64,000 nucleotides of DNA from Antennarius striatus (GCF_040054535.1 NC_090797.1:12711001-12775000), one strand, 5' to 3'; positions 41,041 through 52,558 are shown, counted from the first letter of the stretch. Notes: generated from the sequence alone by a model not told the origin. A program made the numbers and translations.

Positions 41041-44000
41041 TCATTCCAGCCAGGAATGACTCAGGAGCTGCTCCAGAGTGGGACGCTGCTGAGGGTCCTC
41101 AGCCAGACACAGACGCAACACGTTTTGGCAGTTTGGAGACAACTTCTGACTGATGCAGAGGCTCTTCAAAAAGTGTTGGTGCAGCATGTTATAGAGAACC
41201 ACTCCCATCTGCCACACAGTAACAGGCCTGCTACTGTACACTGAACTCCAGGACCACTCTGGTGGGTAATAGGAAGGGGTTCCACGATATATACCTTCGA
41301 TTGTGTCCCCGTCATTGATAAACATGCTTAGACCAAAGTCAATTATCCTCAAACGTGGAACACCGCTGCTGATGTCAACCAAGATATTTTCCCTTTTGAT
41401 GTCTGCATGGAAAATCTTGTTGGCATCAAGTTCTCTGACAGCTTCCACCAGCTGCTTGAAGAAGAGTCTGGCCTCCTCTTCCTCCAAAGTACCTCCTCTG
41501 GACTTGCTGTAATTCAAGAGGTCAACCGCTGGAAATGGACATTCCATGACGATGATGAGCTCCTCCTCCAGGTCGTAGTGGTCCAGGAGGGAAATGGATG
41601 CTGACTGGCCAACCGATCCTCCTGCTTGTTGACTCATCTTCATGAAAAGCACTTCAAGAGGCATCTTGCTCCTGTCGTCGTCTTCACGGAAAACAAGGGT
41701 CTGGGGAATGTGCTTGATCGCTACGTGGACAAAATCTTCCTTCCTGTAACCCATGTACACAGATCCCTGGCCTCCATCACCGAGTCGGTACAGTTGACAA
41801 TATTTATCCTCAAACTGATTCTTCTTCTTCTTCTTCACTGGACTGATTTTCTTGTCCGGCTCCTGTGTCTCCATGGACTGAGATTGAGACCCACGTCTCC
41901 TGGTATGGATTTTCTTCCTCAGGAACGTTCTTAGTCCTGTCATTGGCATCAGAAAACACTGAGTTAGTACCTTCACTACCTGATTACAATGTTACTATTC
42001 TACTATGTAATTTAAAGCTTTTAAATTACGTTAAACCACAGGAAAGCAGCAACTAAATATTTAAATAAGAATTAAATATATTATATGTGACCAGGCTATG
42101 TGTGGCCAGCCGGACAACACCGAGACACACACACAGTCTGAGGGCTCCCCAAATGTGGGTTCTATTTCCCGACTGTTCTCCCCCCCAACTCAGGTAGAGG
42201 ACAGCATTAAATTTGGTCGAATTGGCAGTTTATTAAAACATAAACAATAAAATTTCCATTTACCTCCCCGAAACGATTTGGAGGATAATAAAGGAAAAAT
42301 AAAAGATAACAAATAAAACTTTGATTAAAACTAAAACTTAACCTTCACAAGACAACACCAGACAAGACAAGACAACAGTAGTGGCAATTTCTATAAAATA
42401 AAATACACACTCCTGAGCATCATTCTAAAAATACATGTGCAATACAACATCACAGAAACATCTTGGATACACAGTACATTGTAGTTATTACACATACCTT
42501 AATATCCTAAACAGGGTTTCACTTCTAGAAATGACGACGAACACTTGAAAAGCACGTCAAGCGGTGTGCTCTCCCCTCTGCATAAACGGACTCAGTCAGC
42601 AACATCACCAAAATAATTCTTTCATATAATGCCCAAACTGAAATAACAACCTTAAGATTACTTACGCCAAGAAATTAATCTTATCCTCCACAACGTGGTC
42701 AATTTGGCGTCTTTTTCAAACTCGGCGATAACCACCTGTCTCCGCTCCGCATCTGTCTCATCCACAACGTGAGTGTGCGACTGCAGCGCGCCAATTACGT
42801 CCCACGTGACCCGACGTCAGATGCATAACTTTCGCGCCACTAACATCCCACGTGAACAGACGTCAGATGCGTAACTTTCGCGCCACTAACATCCCACGTG
42901 AACAGACGTCAGCCCAGGTAAACGTCCCGTGGACGCAACTAAAAGTGCGACTCCTACTGGCCAACCAACAACGTAACACCAGGCAGCATGAAGAAATGTG
43001 TAACCGCTTTATTATAAATGCATTGTCTATTTGACCTGGCTACATTCTCCCCTGCCTGAAGTCAACGTCCCGGTGACTTCCTACACATCATCTCCTGCAT
43101 TAACTTTTGAAGTATAAAGCACCATACCTGCTAGTACTCGAGACAGTACATCTGGCGTGAAAGACACAGTGTTACATGCTGATGTAGGCAAGTTGAATGG
43201 ATTTCAATTTTTACCCGCGGTTGTTCTAAGACTTCTACGCGGGGCGGGTGTAGGTGGGGTTGCACTGGTTGGCTCCACCCTCTGCCGCGGCACAGGTACT
43301 GGTCTCTCTGACAGTTCTCTAGGCAAACCCGGGCTTTCTATCACCTGCTCCAGGTGAGGGGAGCAGTCTTCATCTGGGCTGTGGCTCGTGTCTGCAACGT
43401 CTGACAGTCGCTCACTTCCAGTTTCACTTATGGTCTCGTCTTCTAGGTGGCTTCCTAGGTTATCTAACTCTTGATCACTAGGATTTTCAACTTGTTCCAC
43501 CAATAGGAATTCAGGGTCTGAATCTGTGGATTCGGGGTCTGCCTCATCTTCGTGCTGGTGAGGAGAAAGATTTGTTTGGTGGTCCTGCCTTGGAGATGGA
43601 ATGGGCTCAACGCAAAGTCGGAGGTTAGACCTATGAACTCTTTTCAAGGGACCTCCATTCACAGGGACTACTGAGTATGTTGTTCCCTGTACCTCAATAA
43701 CTTCATAAACTTTTGAGGACCATGCATCTTGAATCTTATTTCTGCCTAGAGGACGATGTCGAAGGTACACATACTGTCCTATCTCAACAGGTGGACAGTG
43801 AACTTTTGCATTTTGACGGACCATTCTTTCTGCAGCTTTTCTTTCAGCTACTGCTCGTGCTCTCTCATGTGCATTCTGCAATCGCTCTCTGTGAGCAGCG
43901 AGCCAGTCTGCAGTTTCATCTTTGTCTTCTTGTTGCCCCAACAGAGCATCCACTGGGAGATGGGGTCGTACCCCAAACAACATGTGGTAGGGTGAGTAAC

Positions 44001-47000
44001 CAGTTGAGGAGTGTGGCGTAGCATTATAGGCGTATACCAATTCAGCTAGATGTTCAGGCCAGCGGCGCTTTTTCTCGGGAGGAAGTGTTTTCAAGAGGTC
44101 ATGCAAGGTTCGGTTGAACCTCTCACACTGGGGGTTTCCTTGTGGATGATGAGGTGTAGTACGTGTCTTTTTCACCCCGTACAATCTGCAGAGTTCAGCA
44201 ATAACAGCACTCTCAAAATTTCTGCCCTGATCTGAATGCAAGCGCTCGGGGACCCCGTATTTCATGAACCACTCCCTTAAGATAACTTTAGCAGTGGTGT
44301 CAGCTCTCTGATTTCGTGTCGGGAACGCCTGACTGAACTTGGTAAAAACATCGGTGAGTACCAGAACATTTTCACATCCATCACTTGCACGTTCAAGTGT
44401 AGTGTAGTCTACAGCTACAACTTCAAGAGGACGGGTCGCTAAAAATGGAGTCTGGGGTGCACGGATCTTGGGTTGTGGCAGTTTAGTTAGGACACACCTC
44501 TGACAATTTTTAACCCATTGTTCAACCTCTTCATGCATACCTCCCCAAAAACATCTCTGCTTTAGAAGTCCAAGTGTGCGTTCTATCCCTTGGTGGCCCA
44601 TCTGATTATGCACACTGGTGAGCACCTTTTCTCTGAGACAAGCAGGTAACAACAGCTGAAAACATTTTCCAAGGCTCACATCCTCAATTTCTCTATACAA
44701 GAGTCCATCTTTTTCTGTCAACCTGGGCCATTGTTTCAATAGGGATCGCACTGGAGCAGGTAGAACTTGTCTTTCCTGAAAAGAGGGTTTCTGTTTCTTA
44801 TCCCAGAACACTTTCAAAACCCTAAGTGTTGGGTCTGAGGCTTGCAATGTCTGGAGTTCAGTTTTGGTATAACCAGGGAGCGTGGGGGTGTTACTATGCA
44901 ACAGACCATTCTCTCCATCATTGGGTTCTGAGACTTTTAATTGTCTCACCTGGTGGTGTTCCACCCATGCGGTCCCCAACTCTAGCCCTACAGCCGTGCC
45001 TGTTCTAAGACTGTCACAAATTGCAACACAACCATCAAATTCTGCATCCTCCGACTCAGGATCAGACTCATTCAACGCTGGCTGTCTAGAGAGAGCATCG
45101 GCCGCTGAGTTACAACGACCAGGCCGGTACTTGACTTCAAAATCGAACACAGCCAACTGTGCAACCCAGCGCTGTTGGATAGCACCTAGCTTAGCAGTAG
45201 AAAGGTGGCATAGCGGGTTGTTATCAGTTAGGACTGTGAACTTGGATCCCAGCAGATAACTCCTGAACTTCTCAGTTACAGCCCATTTTAACGCAAGAAG
45301 TTCCAATTTCATACTGCTGTAGTTTCTGTCATTCTTTTCCGCGCCTCTCAGTCTGCGACTAGCATAAGCTATGACTTTTTTCTTTCCACTCTGAACCTGA
45401 CACAACACTGCACCTAAGCCAAGGTTACTAGCATCCGTCTCTAGGACAAACGGTAAGTTGAAGTCTGCATAACCAAGCATGGGAGCCTTGGTTAATTCTT
45501 CCTTAAGTAGTTCAAAAGCATGGGCACAGGTAGGTGTCCACGCTGCCTCAAACAATTTGCTGACCTTAGCTGGGCACCTCTCTTTACCACATGCATTTAC
45601 AACCTCATGGAGAGGTCCTGCCACCTGTGAAAACCCTTTAATGAACCTTCTGTAATAACTGCAGAACCCCAAAAAGGATCTGAGTTCTTTTACATTATTC
45701 GGAAGGGGCCAAGCCTTCACTGCACTGATCTTATCTGGGTCAGTACCCACACCCTGAGCTGAAACCTGATGACCCAAAAACTTGACCTCAGACTGAAGAA
45801 AGTGACATTTTTCCACTTTTACTTTTAAACCTGTCTCCTTTAACCTCTTAAGGACTATTTCCAGTCTCTTCAGGTGTTCTTCAAAAGTGTGTGAAAACAC
45901 TAGCAGGTCATCCAAATAAACCAGGACCATTTGGAAAACAAGATCACTCATGGTTGCCTGCATTAATCGTTGAAAGGTTGCAGGCGCATTGCATAACCCA
46001 AACGGCATTCGCAGATATTCATAAAGGCCAAACGGAGTTATGAAAGCTGTTTTGTGTCTATCTCTTTCATGGACAGCAACTTGATGGTAACCACTCGCAA
46101 GATCAATGCTGGAGAAAAACTCTGCACCGCTCAGGGCATCCAAACTTTCATCAATACGGGGCAATGGAAACGCGTCACGCCGGGTTTTTAGGTTCAGCTT
46201 CCTGTAGTCTACACATAGCCTTAGACTACTATCAGGCTTCCTGACCAAGACTATGGGAGATGCATATGAACTGGAACTCTGTTGAATAACTCCCTTGCGC
46301 AACAGTTCTGAGATGTGATCCCTCACCTCCTGATACTGGTTTGGTGGGATACGTCTGTAAGGCTGGGAAATTGGGGTTTCATCCCTTACAGGGATCTCAT
46401 GTGTGACTCGATCTGTATAGCCTAAGTCCTCATCGTGGACTGCAAAAACATCTGCATATTTCAGCAACAAGGCTTTTAACTTTACTCGTTGTTCTGGTGT
46501 ACCACCTATGTGCAGCCGATCAAAAAGTGTCTGTACTTCTGTGTCTGATTTTTCAACATCTCTCTGACTGACAGTTACTTCTTCATGAGTAGCTGATATG
46601 CGCTGAAACTGAACTTCACACAGATCATTTCCAATGCTGTGGCATGGGGTCATAATACCCAATCTGACTTTCGGTGGGAGCCAAACATCAACTGGTGACA
46701 CGTTAACTACTTGCACTGGGAAAATGTGGCTGCTAGCAGACACAACAGTGGGTACTACAATAACTCCACCAGGCAGTGGGGTAGTGCTTGACTCAAATAT
46801 CAGAGTGGAAGCGTCACCAAAGTCTCTTTTAGGGTTTCTCACATTCACCGTGACTACTGATAGCGCAGGCAAGTGACACTTGTCCTTTTGTGCTATACGA
46901 GCCATGACTGTCTTTCCACCTACTTCCGCCTCCTGTACACGTTGAAAGACTCCTCGCCAGTCCGAGTCTAGTTCACCTCCAAGCGCTTCATCAAACTCAG

Positions 47001-50000
47001 TCAGTATCAACTGCTTGCACCGTTTAGCTAGTGTTCATTCCAATTATTCCTGGCGGGCAAGAATCAAGACCCTTTGTGTCGGTTGTATTATCATCTCTGA
47101 TTATCAAAAACCCACATTCAGGAATAGAGATCCCCATGACTTGTATATCCAGCTCAACATAGCCAAGATACGGTAAGGGTAGTTTGTTAGCTGCAGTGAT
47201 TTTTAGCCATTTTGATGTATGATGCATGTCCTTATCATCTCCATGTAGGTGGTTTCTGAAAAAACGCTCTGTCAAAGTACTTACATTACTTCCTGTATCC
47301 AGGAGACACTTCAGGGGGATGCCGCCTATCTGAATGTCTACAACCGGACATTTTCCTACTGCATTCTGCAAAAACCTTTCTTTAGTCAAAGTCTGCGGTG
47401 AGCCTTCCGATCTGCCTCGCATTGCGCGGCTCATTGCAACCGAGGATCCTCGTTTCCCTGCACTGTAGGCCTTGGACTAGTTTGGGCCCTGCGTGTAGTG
47501 CACTGCCTGGCCATATGGCCTACTCCTTCACACCTTAGGCATATAGGCTGGCCATCTTCCGTGTATCTGGGAGTTACCTTCGGCTTATTAGGTAAGCTTG
47601 TCGCACTAGGCCTGGTTTTCTGACTGGTGAGCTCACGTACGGCACTGGTCAGCTCTCCAATCGCCTTGCCTTGTTCAGCCATCATTTTAACAACTTCCTG
47701 GAAAGCCAAGGTTAAATCACTTCCAGAGTCATGAGCAGACACACTGTTCACTGGATGTCCATCAAGTCTATCTCCCACCATGTTTCTACTCCTCGCCACA
47801 CTGCTACCTCTGGGTCGATCCTCCATGGTCCACATAATAGCCTCCTCTCTAACCTCAACCAGGCTGGATTGTGGTTTTTCTCTTGTGAGCCTCCTGAGTT
47901 CACGACGAAGGGTGGAGTCACGCAAACCTTCAATGAACTGGTCGCGCACCGCAAGCTGTGGGTCACAAACAACGTCAGGAGAAGTGAGTAACGCGGTATT
48001 GAACAGCTGAGAGAGGGCATGCGAATAGTCTCTCAGGTCTTCTCCCTCTGACTGTCTGCGCGCGTAGAATGCATGTAGCAACTGTGGTGTGGTGCGTTTC
48101 TCTCTAAACGCCTCCCGTAGGTATGAAAACAGATCACTGGGTTTCTTATCCTGTCTATATGTGCGTAACTTAATTTCATCTAAGGCAGATCCTCTTAAAT
48201 GTGACAGGATAAAGTCTACTTAGTCAGCTTCCTTTAGACCCCTCAGACTTATTGCCCTTTCTATCTCGTCAATAAACTCATCAACAGACTGAGCATCTTT
48301 TCCTGAGTCACCATTAAAAGGTACAATCTGCCTTTCTCTTGGTACATATACAACAGACCTTGGTTGTGCATCACCCAAAGAGGCAATCCTGGACATCACA
48401 GCATCATGTTTTTTACTCAGCTCAGTTAATTGTGACTGTAGACTTGACAGGTGATCTCCACTCGCTGCAGATGATGCAGCCGACTCTCCCCCGACTTGGA
48501 CTGGCATGGACACCCCTGGGGTTTCTTCCCCTTCCGACATCATGTAATGTCTCTTTTTGAACCTCACAGTCTCTGGGAATTCTTGTTTCTCTGGTCCCCT
48601 AGCCCCGTGCCGCTGACGTCTCGTCCTCACGTAGCAGTGGTACTCTCACCAGGCTGGGCAGAACTCCTCTTCACCACTACTGTTGTCTTGTTACTAGGCG
48701 CTAGCACTACCAAAATCTTATCAAACCACAAAAAATAATCTATAGGCCAAATCAACCTGGAAATCCCACTTCTGACACCAAAAAGAGGAGCGGTTATGTG
48801 ACCAGGCTATGTGTGGCCAGCCGGACAACACCGAGACACACACACAGTCTGAGGGCTCCCCAAATGTGGGTTCTATTTCCCGACTGTTCTCCCCCCCAAC
48901 TCAGGTAGAGGACAGCATTAAATTTGGTCGAATTGGCAGTTTATTAAAACATAAACAATAAAATTTCCATTTACCTCCCCGAAACGATTTGGAGGATAAT
49001 AAAGGAAAAATAAAAGATAACAAATAAAACTTTGATTAAAACTAAAACTTAACCTTCACAAGACAACACCAGACAAGACAAGACAACAGTAGTGGCAATT
49101 TCTATAAAATAAAATACACACTCCTGAGCATCATTCTAAAAATACATGTGCAATACAACATCACAGAAACATCTTGGATACACAGTACATTGTAGTTATT
49201 ACACATACCTTAATATCCTAAACAGGGTTTCACTTCTAGAAATGACGACGAACACTTGAAAAGCACGTCAAGCGGTGTGCTCTCCCCTCTGCATAAACGG
49301 AATCAGTCAGCAACATCACCAAAATAATTCTTTCATATAATGCCCAAACTGAAATAACAACCTTAAGATTACTTACGCCAAGAAATTAATCTTATCCTCC
49401 ACAACGTGGTCAATTTGGCGTCTTTTTCAAACTCGGTGATAACCACCTGTCTCCGCTCCGCATCTGTCTCATCCACAACGTGAGTGTGCGACTGCAGCGC
49501 GCCAATTACGTCCCACGTGACCCGACGTCAGATGCATAACTTTCGCGCCACTAACATCCCACGTGAACAGACGTCAGCCCAGGTAAACGTCCCGTGGACG
49601 CAACTAAAAGTGCGACTCCTACTGGCCAACCAACAACGTAACACCAGGCAGCATGAAGAAATGTGTAACCGCTTTATTATAAATGCATTGTCTATTTGAC
49701 CTGGCTACATATAAGTATACTATTAGAAATTTAATTTTATAACTGTTGGTTGAAGCTGACAGCAGGTTTGTCTTATGTATTGTACTGAAGTGGAATTCTG
49801 AGCTACTTCTACTTCATGTTAGAAAGGAAGACAAACTTTGTTGTCTTGTTTGCAAAAGTTCACAAACTGTGATGCTCCTGTTATAGACAGTAGTGGATTA
49901 AATTTCCAGAGACGTACTTGAAAATAAACCCGTCTGTTGTTCAGCCCCCTGAATCTTTGTGGGGTCTCTGAGGTCATCAGAGGTCTTCCACTGATGAAGA

Positions 50001-50065
50001 GGCTGAGGCTGAAGTCTGTAGTCAGCTGTGAATCTCCAAAAACGCTTAAAAACTGTCAGAGACAT
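41041..50065 (-). CDS. Pim-like kinase, copy D, intron split by a Gypsy element
   Basis: Exon 1 50065-49918 and exon 2 41936-41041 encode 347 aa of the A type. Motifs are intact; the catalytic loop reads HADIKREN (Met to Arg against the other copies). The donor is GTACGT instead of GTAAGT, which is weaker but still canonical. The intron is about 8 kb instead of about 0.35 kb, because a 7.6-kb Gypsy element sits in it in the same orientation, so its polyadenylation signals and cryptic splice sites could cut the kinase transcript short. Expression is therefore uncertain. Confidence 0.8.
42086..43044 (-). repeat. Gypsy 3' LTR (959 bp)
   Basis: Contains two tandem copies of a 46-bp unit (42813-42858, 42859-42904) where the 5' LTR has one. 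The unit carries GACGTCA (CRE-like), TTTCGCGCC (E2F-like) and CACGTG (E-box). Confidence 0.93.
43045..43057 (-). other. Gypsy polypurine tract
   Basis: AGGCAGGGGAGAA on the minus strand, directly before the 3' LTR; the usual primer for plus-strand DNA synthesis. Confidence 0.75.
43204..47034 (-). CDS. pol: Gypsy pol: reverse transcriptase, RNase H, integrase
   Basis: Open for about 1270 codons. From the N-terminus: RT with YLDDLLVFS (catalytic YxDD), RNase H beginning VLETDASNLGLGAVL, the HHCC zinc-binding part of integrase (HNQMGHQG ... CQRC), the catalytic DDE core (VDYTTLE, HSDQGRNFES, and the E in NPQCERFNR), and a C-terminal domain ending in a Ser/Pro-rich tail. No stop or frameshift is seen. 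The frame opens at 47034 without ATG and overlaps the end of the protease frame by 11 bases in the +1 frame, so it is either made by frameshifting or separated from protease by a 1-base indel. Confidence 0.92.
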   Translation of the reverse strand, partial: TLAKRCKQLILTEFDEALGGELDSDWRGVFQRVQEAEVGGKTVMARIAQKDKCHLPALSVVTVNVRNPKRDFGDASTLIFESSTTPLPGGVIVVPTVVSASSHIFPVQVVNVSPVDVWLPPKVRLGIMTPCHSIGNDLCEVQFQRISATHEEVTVSQRDVEKSDTEVQTLFDRLHIGGTPEQRVKLKALLLKYADVFAVHDEDLGYTDRVTHEIPVRDETPISQPYRRIPPNQYQEVRDHISELLRKGVIQQSSSSYASPIVLVRKPDSSLRLCVDYRKLNLKTRRDAFPLPRIDESLDALSGAEFFSSIDLASGYHQVAVHERDRHKTAFITPFGLYEYLRMPFGLCNAPATFQRLMQATMSDLVFQMVLVYLDDLLVFSHTFEEHLKRLEIVLKRLKETGLKVKVEKCHFLQSEVKFLGHQVSAQGVGTDPDKISAVKAWPLPNNVKELRSFLGFCSYYRRFIKGFSQVAGPLHEVVNACGKERCPAKVSKLFEAAWTPTCAHAFELLKEELTKAPMLGYADFNLPFVLETDASNLGLGAVLCQVQSGKKKVIAYASRRLRGAEKNDRNYSSMKLELLALKWAVTEKFRSYLLGSKFTVLTDNNPLCHLSTAKLGAIQQRWVAQLAVFDFEVKYRPGRCNSAADALSRQPALNESDPESEDAEFDGCVAICDSLRTGTAVGLELGTAWVEHHQVRQLKVSEPNDGENGLLHSNTPTLPGYTKTELQTLQASDPTLRVLKVFWDKKQKPSFQERQVLPAPVRSLLKQWPRLTEKDGLLYREIEDVSLGKCFQLLLPACLREKVLTSVHNQMGHQGIERTLGLLKQRCFWGGMHEEVEQWVKNCQRCVLTKLPQPKIRAPQTPFLATRPLEVVAVDYTTLERASDGCENVLVLTDVFTKFSQAFPTRNQRADTTAKVILREWFMKYGVPERLHSDQGRNFESAVIAELCRLYGVKKTRTTPHHPQGNPQCERFNRTLHDLLKTLPPEKKRRWPEHLAELVYAYNATPHSSTGYSPYHMLFGVRPHLPVDALLGQQEDKDETADWLAAHRERLQNAHERARAVAERKAAERMVRQNAKVHCPPVEIGQYVYLRHRPLGRNKIQDAWSSKVYEVIEVQGTTYSVVPVNGGPLKRVHRSNLRLCVEPIPSPRQDHQTNLSPHQHEDEADPESTDSDPEFLLVEQVENPSDQELDNLGSHLEDETISETGSERLSDVADTSHSPDEDCSPHLEQVIESPGLPRELSERPVPVPRQRVEPTSATPPTPAPRRSLRTTAGKN
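47024..47434 (-). CDS. Gypsy aspartic protease
   Basis: 136 aa with the aspartic protease motif LLDTGSNVS. The start ATG overlaps the gag stop as ATGA (47434-47431), an arrangement that favours termination-reinitiation. Ends in TAA at 47026-47024, overlapping the open pol frame. Confidence 0.85.
   Translation of the reverse strand: MSRAMRGRSEGSPQTLTKERFLQNAVGKCPVVDIQIGGIPLKCLLDTGSNVSTLTERFFRNHLHGDDKDMHHTSKWLKITAANKLPLPYLGYVELDIQVMGISIPECGFLIIRDDNTTDTKGLDSCPPGIIGMNTS
47431..48630 (-). pseudogene. gag: Gypsy gag, with one in-frame stop
   Basis: 400 codons from ATG 48630 to TGA 47431, interrupted by TAA at 48222-48220 (codon 137). The two halves (48630-48220 and 48219-47431) are in the same frame. 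The second half includes the capsid-type region and a CCHC zinc knuckle CLRCEGVGHMARQC. The stop could be a point mutation in this copy or, less likely, a readthrough site. Confidence 0.85.
48762..48780 (-). other. Gypsy primer binding site (tRNA-Leu type)
   Basis: Minus strand TGGTGTCAGAAGTGGGATT is complementary to the 3' end of vertebrate tRNA-Leu(CAA) with CCA, as I recall that tRNA. It begins 16 bases inside the 5' LTR, farther than the usual 0-5 bases. Confidence 0.65.
48797..49709 (-). repeat. Gypsy 5' LTR (913 bp)
   Basis: One copy of the 46-bp unit (49524-49569). I see two base differences from the 3' LTR, near 42590/49302 (C/A) and 42727/49437 (C/T). Confidence 0.93.
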
Positions 50066-51201
50066 TGTAGAAATCTCATTACAATTATATTATATGTATA
50101 TTATTAATATACAGACACTGCCGACAAAGACAAATTAAACAAGGCAGTCAGAGACTGCGACATCCCTGAATTCAAAATTTTACCCTGACTTACTTTCATA
50201 ATGTTCCTTACTTTCAGCAATGACTTCTATAATGTTCTATCGAGTATGACATTGACCTAATTTTCCAAAGGTGAAGGTCATCATCACATTTTTGTGCCTC
50301 TGGCTTCCTGAATATGTTGCTTTTCGTTTTGTGATTAAATCTCATCAGGTATCAGAGAGGTGTTCCGAAAATGGTATAAAAGTAAAAATTTGACCTTGAC
50401 CTAGTTTTTCAAGGTCAATGTTCTGATCTCATTTTTATCCTTTTGCCTCCCTGAATATAACGCCTTTTGGTTCGTTTTTCTATCTCATCCGGTTCCTAAG
50501 ATATGTGCAAAAAATGAACAAAAGTTGAAATTTGACCTTGACTTAGTTTTCTCAAGGTCAAGGTCATCATCTCATTTTCATCCCCTTTGTTGCCCGAGGA
50601 TTTTGTGCTTTTTGTTTTATCTTTCTATCTGCAACAGATAGAAAGATAAAAGATATTTAGTGGATGGAAGGACGAAAACACAAACACTGACAATTACATC
50701 ATCGCTTCATGGGATGTAATTAGAGATCATCAATTTTCAAATTTCATTTTGCAATACTTGTAATCCAAATTTTTTGATAATGATTCGAATCCCTGAAGTC
50801 ACCTCTGATATGATGAACCACAAACGTGAATTTTCTCCGTGTGTTTCTATTTTTTCTTGATTAAACACTGAATAACAGTTTTCCACGGGTGGAATTAAAT
50901 GTTGGTGGATTTACCTTTCATGGCTGCAGATCGATGACAGAAACAAGTTGAGTGCTGCTCGGATCTCGGTGCTGACTGTAGTGTAACTGTGAGGGTTTAT
51001 CTCAGTAACGTTACACAGGTGTTGATACCTGAGGCGGTTTGGCTTTGAAGTTAGGGTCTTTGTGACGTCACCGGCTGCAGCAGCGTTATGGACTCAGCCG
51101 TTGTCTGGAAAACGAACCGGTTTGGGACCCGCTGGGTCCGAATTAAAAAAATAATCTCATAATTCAGACCAGAAACGAAGGACTATGAGGAAATATTTAA
51201 T
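50066..51201. repeat. block beta, copy 3
   Basis: Kinase D 5' flank; motif pair 50391-50417, second cluster near 50530-50565 with one changed base, hairpin 50616-50650. No gene seen. Confidence 0.75.
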
Positions 51202-51980
51202 ACTACATCAGGCAATTATGATTAAAAAAAATTAATTATAATAAATATAAAAATTGTGGAAACACTTTAACATTGTGACGCTATCTGACAGCTTCATGTG
51301 CAACTTTGGCTCATTGTTTTTCACATCTGAAATAAATATTAAAAAGCCGACAAATATGACTTTAAAAGCCTCCGACTCTCATTTTAATATGAATTAAACA
51401 CCAAATCCTGAGCAGAAATCAAGCAGCTTCGTCTCGTTTATTATTTGCGTTAAAGCACAAACAAAAAATTATTAATAACAATTTAACGAAAGCAGATTTG
51501 TTTTTCTACATTATTGATTAATATTTAATGCTATGATATGAAATAATGTACAATATTTCTTAAATTAATATGGAAATTTCCGAATATTGTGTATGATGAA
51601 AAACAATGGGTGCCTGGACAGCAGAGAAGACCCATTTATATTTGAAAAAACATAGTCAACTTTATTTTTAAATGTACCATGTATGCACGACATACAGCAC
51701 AGATGAAATTACAGTCTGCAACCTGGGAATAAATTTGTTAAACCGACTGAATAACCCACATTCCAAAAATTAGAACAGGCTTAGGCAGAGTTTATAAGGA
51801 TTACAGGTTTTATTCCTATAAATGTATTGGAACATGTGGTCTGGACTTGTGCAGTCTTTGAGCGTTGCCACAGGCAACAGAATTGAGCAGTTTTTGATTC
51901 CTTTACGTTTTGAACTGTTTTTCCAGCCTCCTGCCTGCAGGTGGCGCCCCGTCAATTCAGACCCGTTCATATGAACTCAG
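51202..51980. repeat. block alpha, copy 4
   Basis: As copy 1, with a short rearrangement near 51760-51800 (the CAACCCAAACAGATAAGG part is replaced). Confidence 0.72.
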
Positions 51981-52465
51981 AGGAAACAGAGCGGACTGTG
52001 TTCTTTCCAGTCATATGAGTCAGACAATCATATGAAGGTGAAGGTCTGACAGAACTGAGCAGCAGCTTCATCTGTCTGTCTGTCCAGGTTCTGTCTGTCC
52101 AGCTCCGCGTCAGTGAACATCCAGCTGTGAAGTCACTGAACCACAACACAAACATCACTTCATCTCCAAACAGGACATTTCACTGCAGTCTTTACTGCCT
52201 GTGGAGGGGGCAGAAACTCTTACTAATTCACTGTAAACTAAATAACACTGTAGAACTCACTCCTCCATTAAGACACACTGGTTCTCCTGTTAACTAATTA
52301 AAATAAAACAGTGTTAAAACATAATTCTGTCTCTATAAAAACTTCTCCAGGTAGAGTTTGGTGTCGGATCTCTCCAGCTTCCTGTCACCACAAAAACACG
52401 TGTAAAGATGAACTGGTGTCTTTTATTTGCCCAGAGGCATAAATGTAAGTGTGACTGGTTGTTCT

Positions 52466-52558
52466 TCATGTACGACAAACTGCCAACTTGTCCAGGCCAT
52501 ACTCCTCCTGCCCAGCCTGCTCCAAACTCTCCAGCCTCCTTTTAACATGATCAGCGGA
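52466..52558 (-). other. Unrecognised C-terminal-like ORF, copy 4
   Basis: Same 30-codon frame as at 14500-14592, unchanged. Confidence 0.3.

Larger units (their letters stand above)
42086..49709 (-). mobile_element. Gypsy (Ty3) LTR retrotransposon
   Basis: 7624 bp, minus orientation: 5' LTR 49709-48797, primer site 48780-48762, gag 48630-47431, protease 47434-47024, pol 47034-43204, polypurine tract 43057-43045, 3' LTR 43044-42086. LTRs begin TGTAGCC and end GGTCACA on the coding strand. A 4-bp TATA target duplication flanks it; the empty site is readable in copy C (around 34231). RT-RNase H-integrase order is that of Ty3/Gypsy. The only LTR differences seen are two substitutions and one 46-bp repeat unit, so the insertion is very recent. 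Confidence 0.93.

Noticed and set aside
42436-42448. Searching the LTRs and intergenic blocks for tRNA or other small RNA genes
   Set aside because: No cloverleaf or box A/B arrangement could be supported by eye; the only tRNA-like match is the short primer site.
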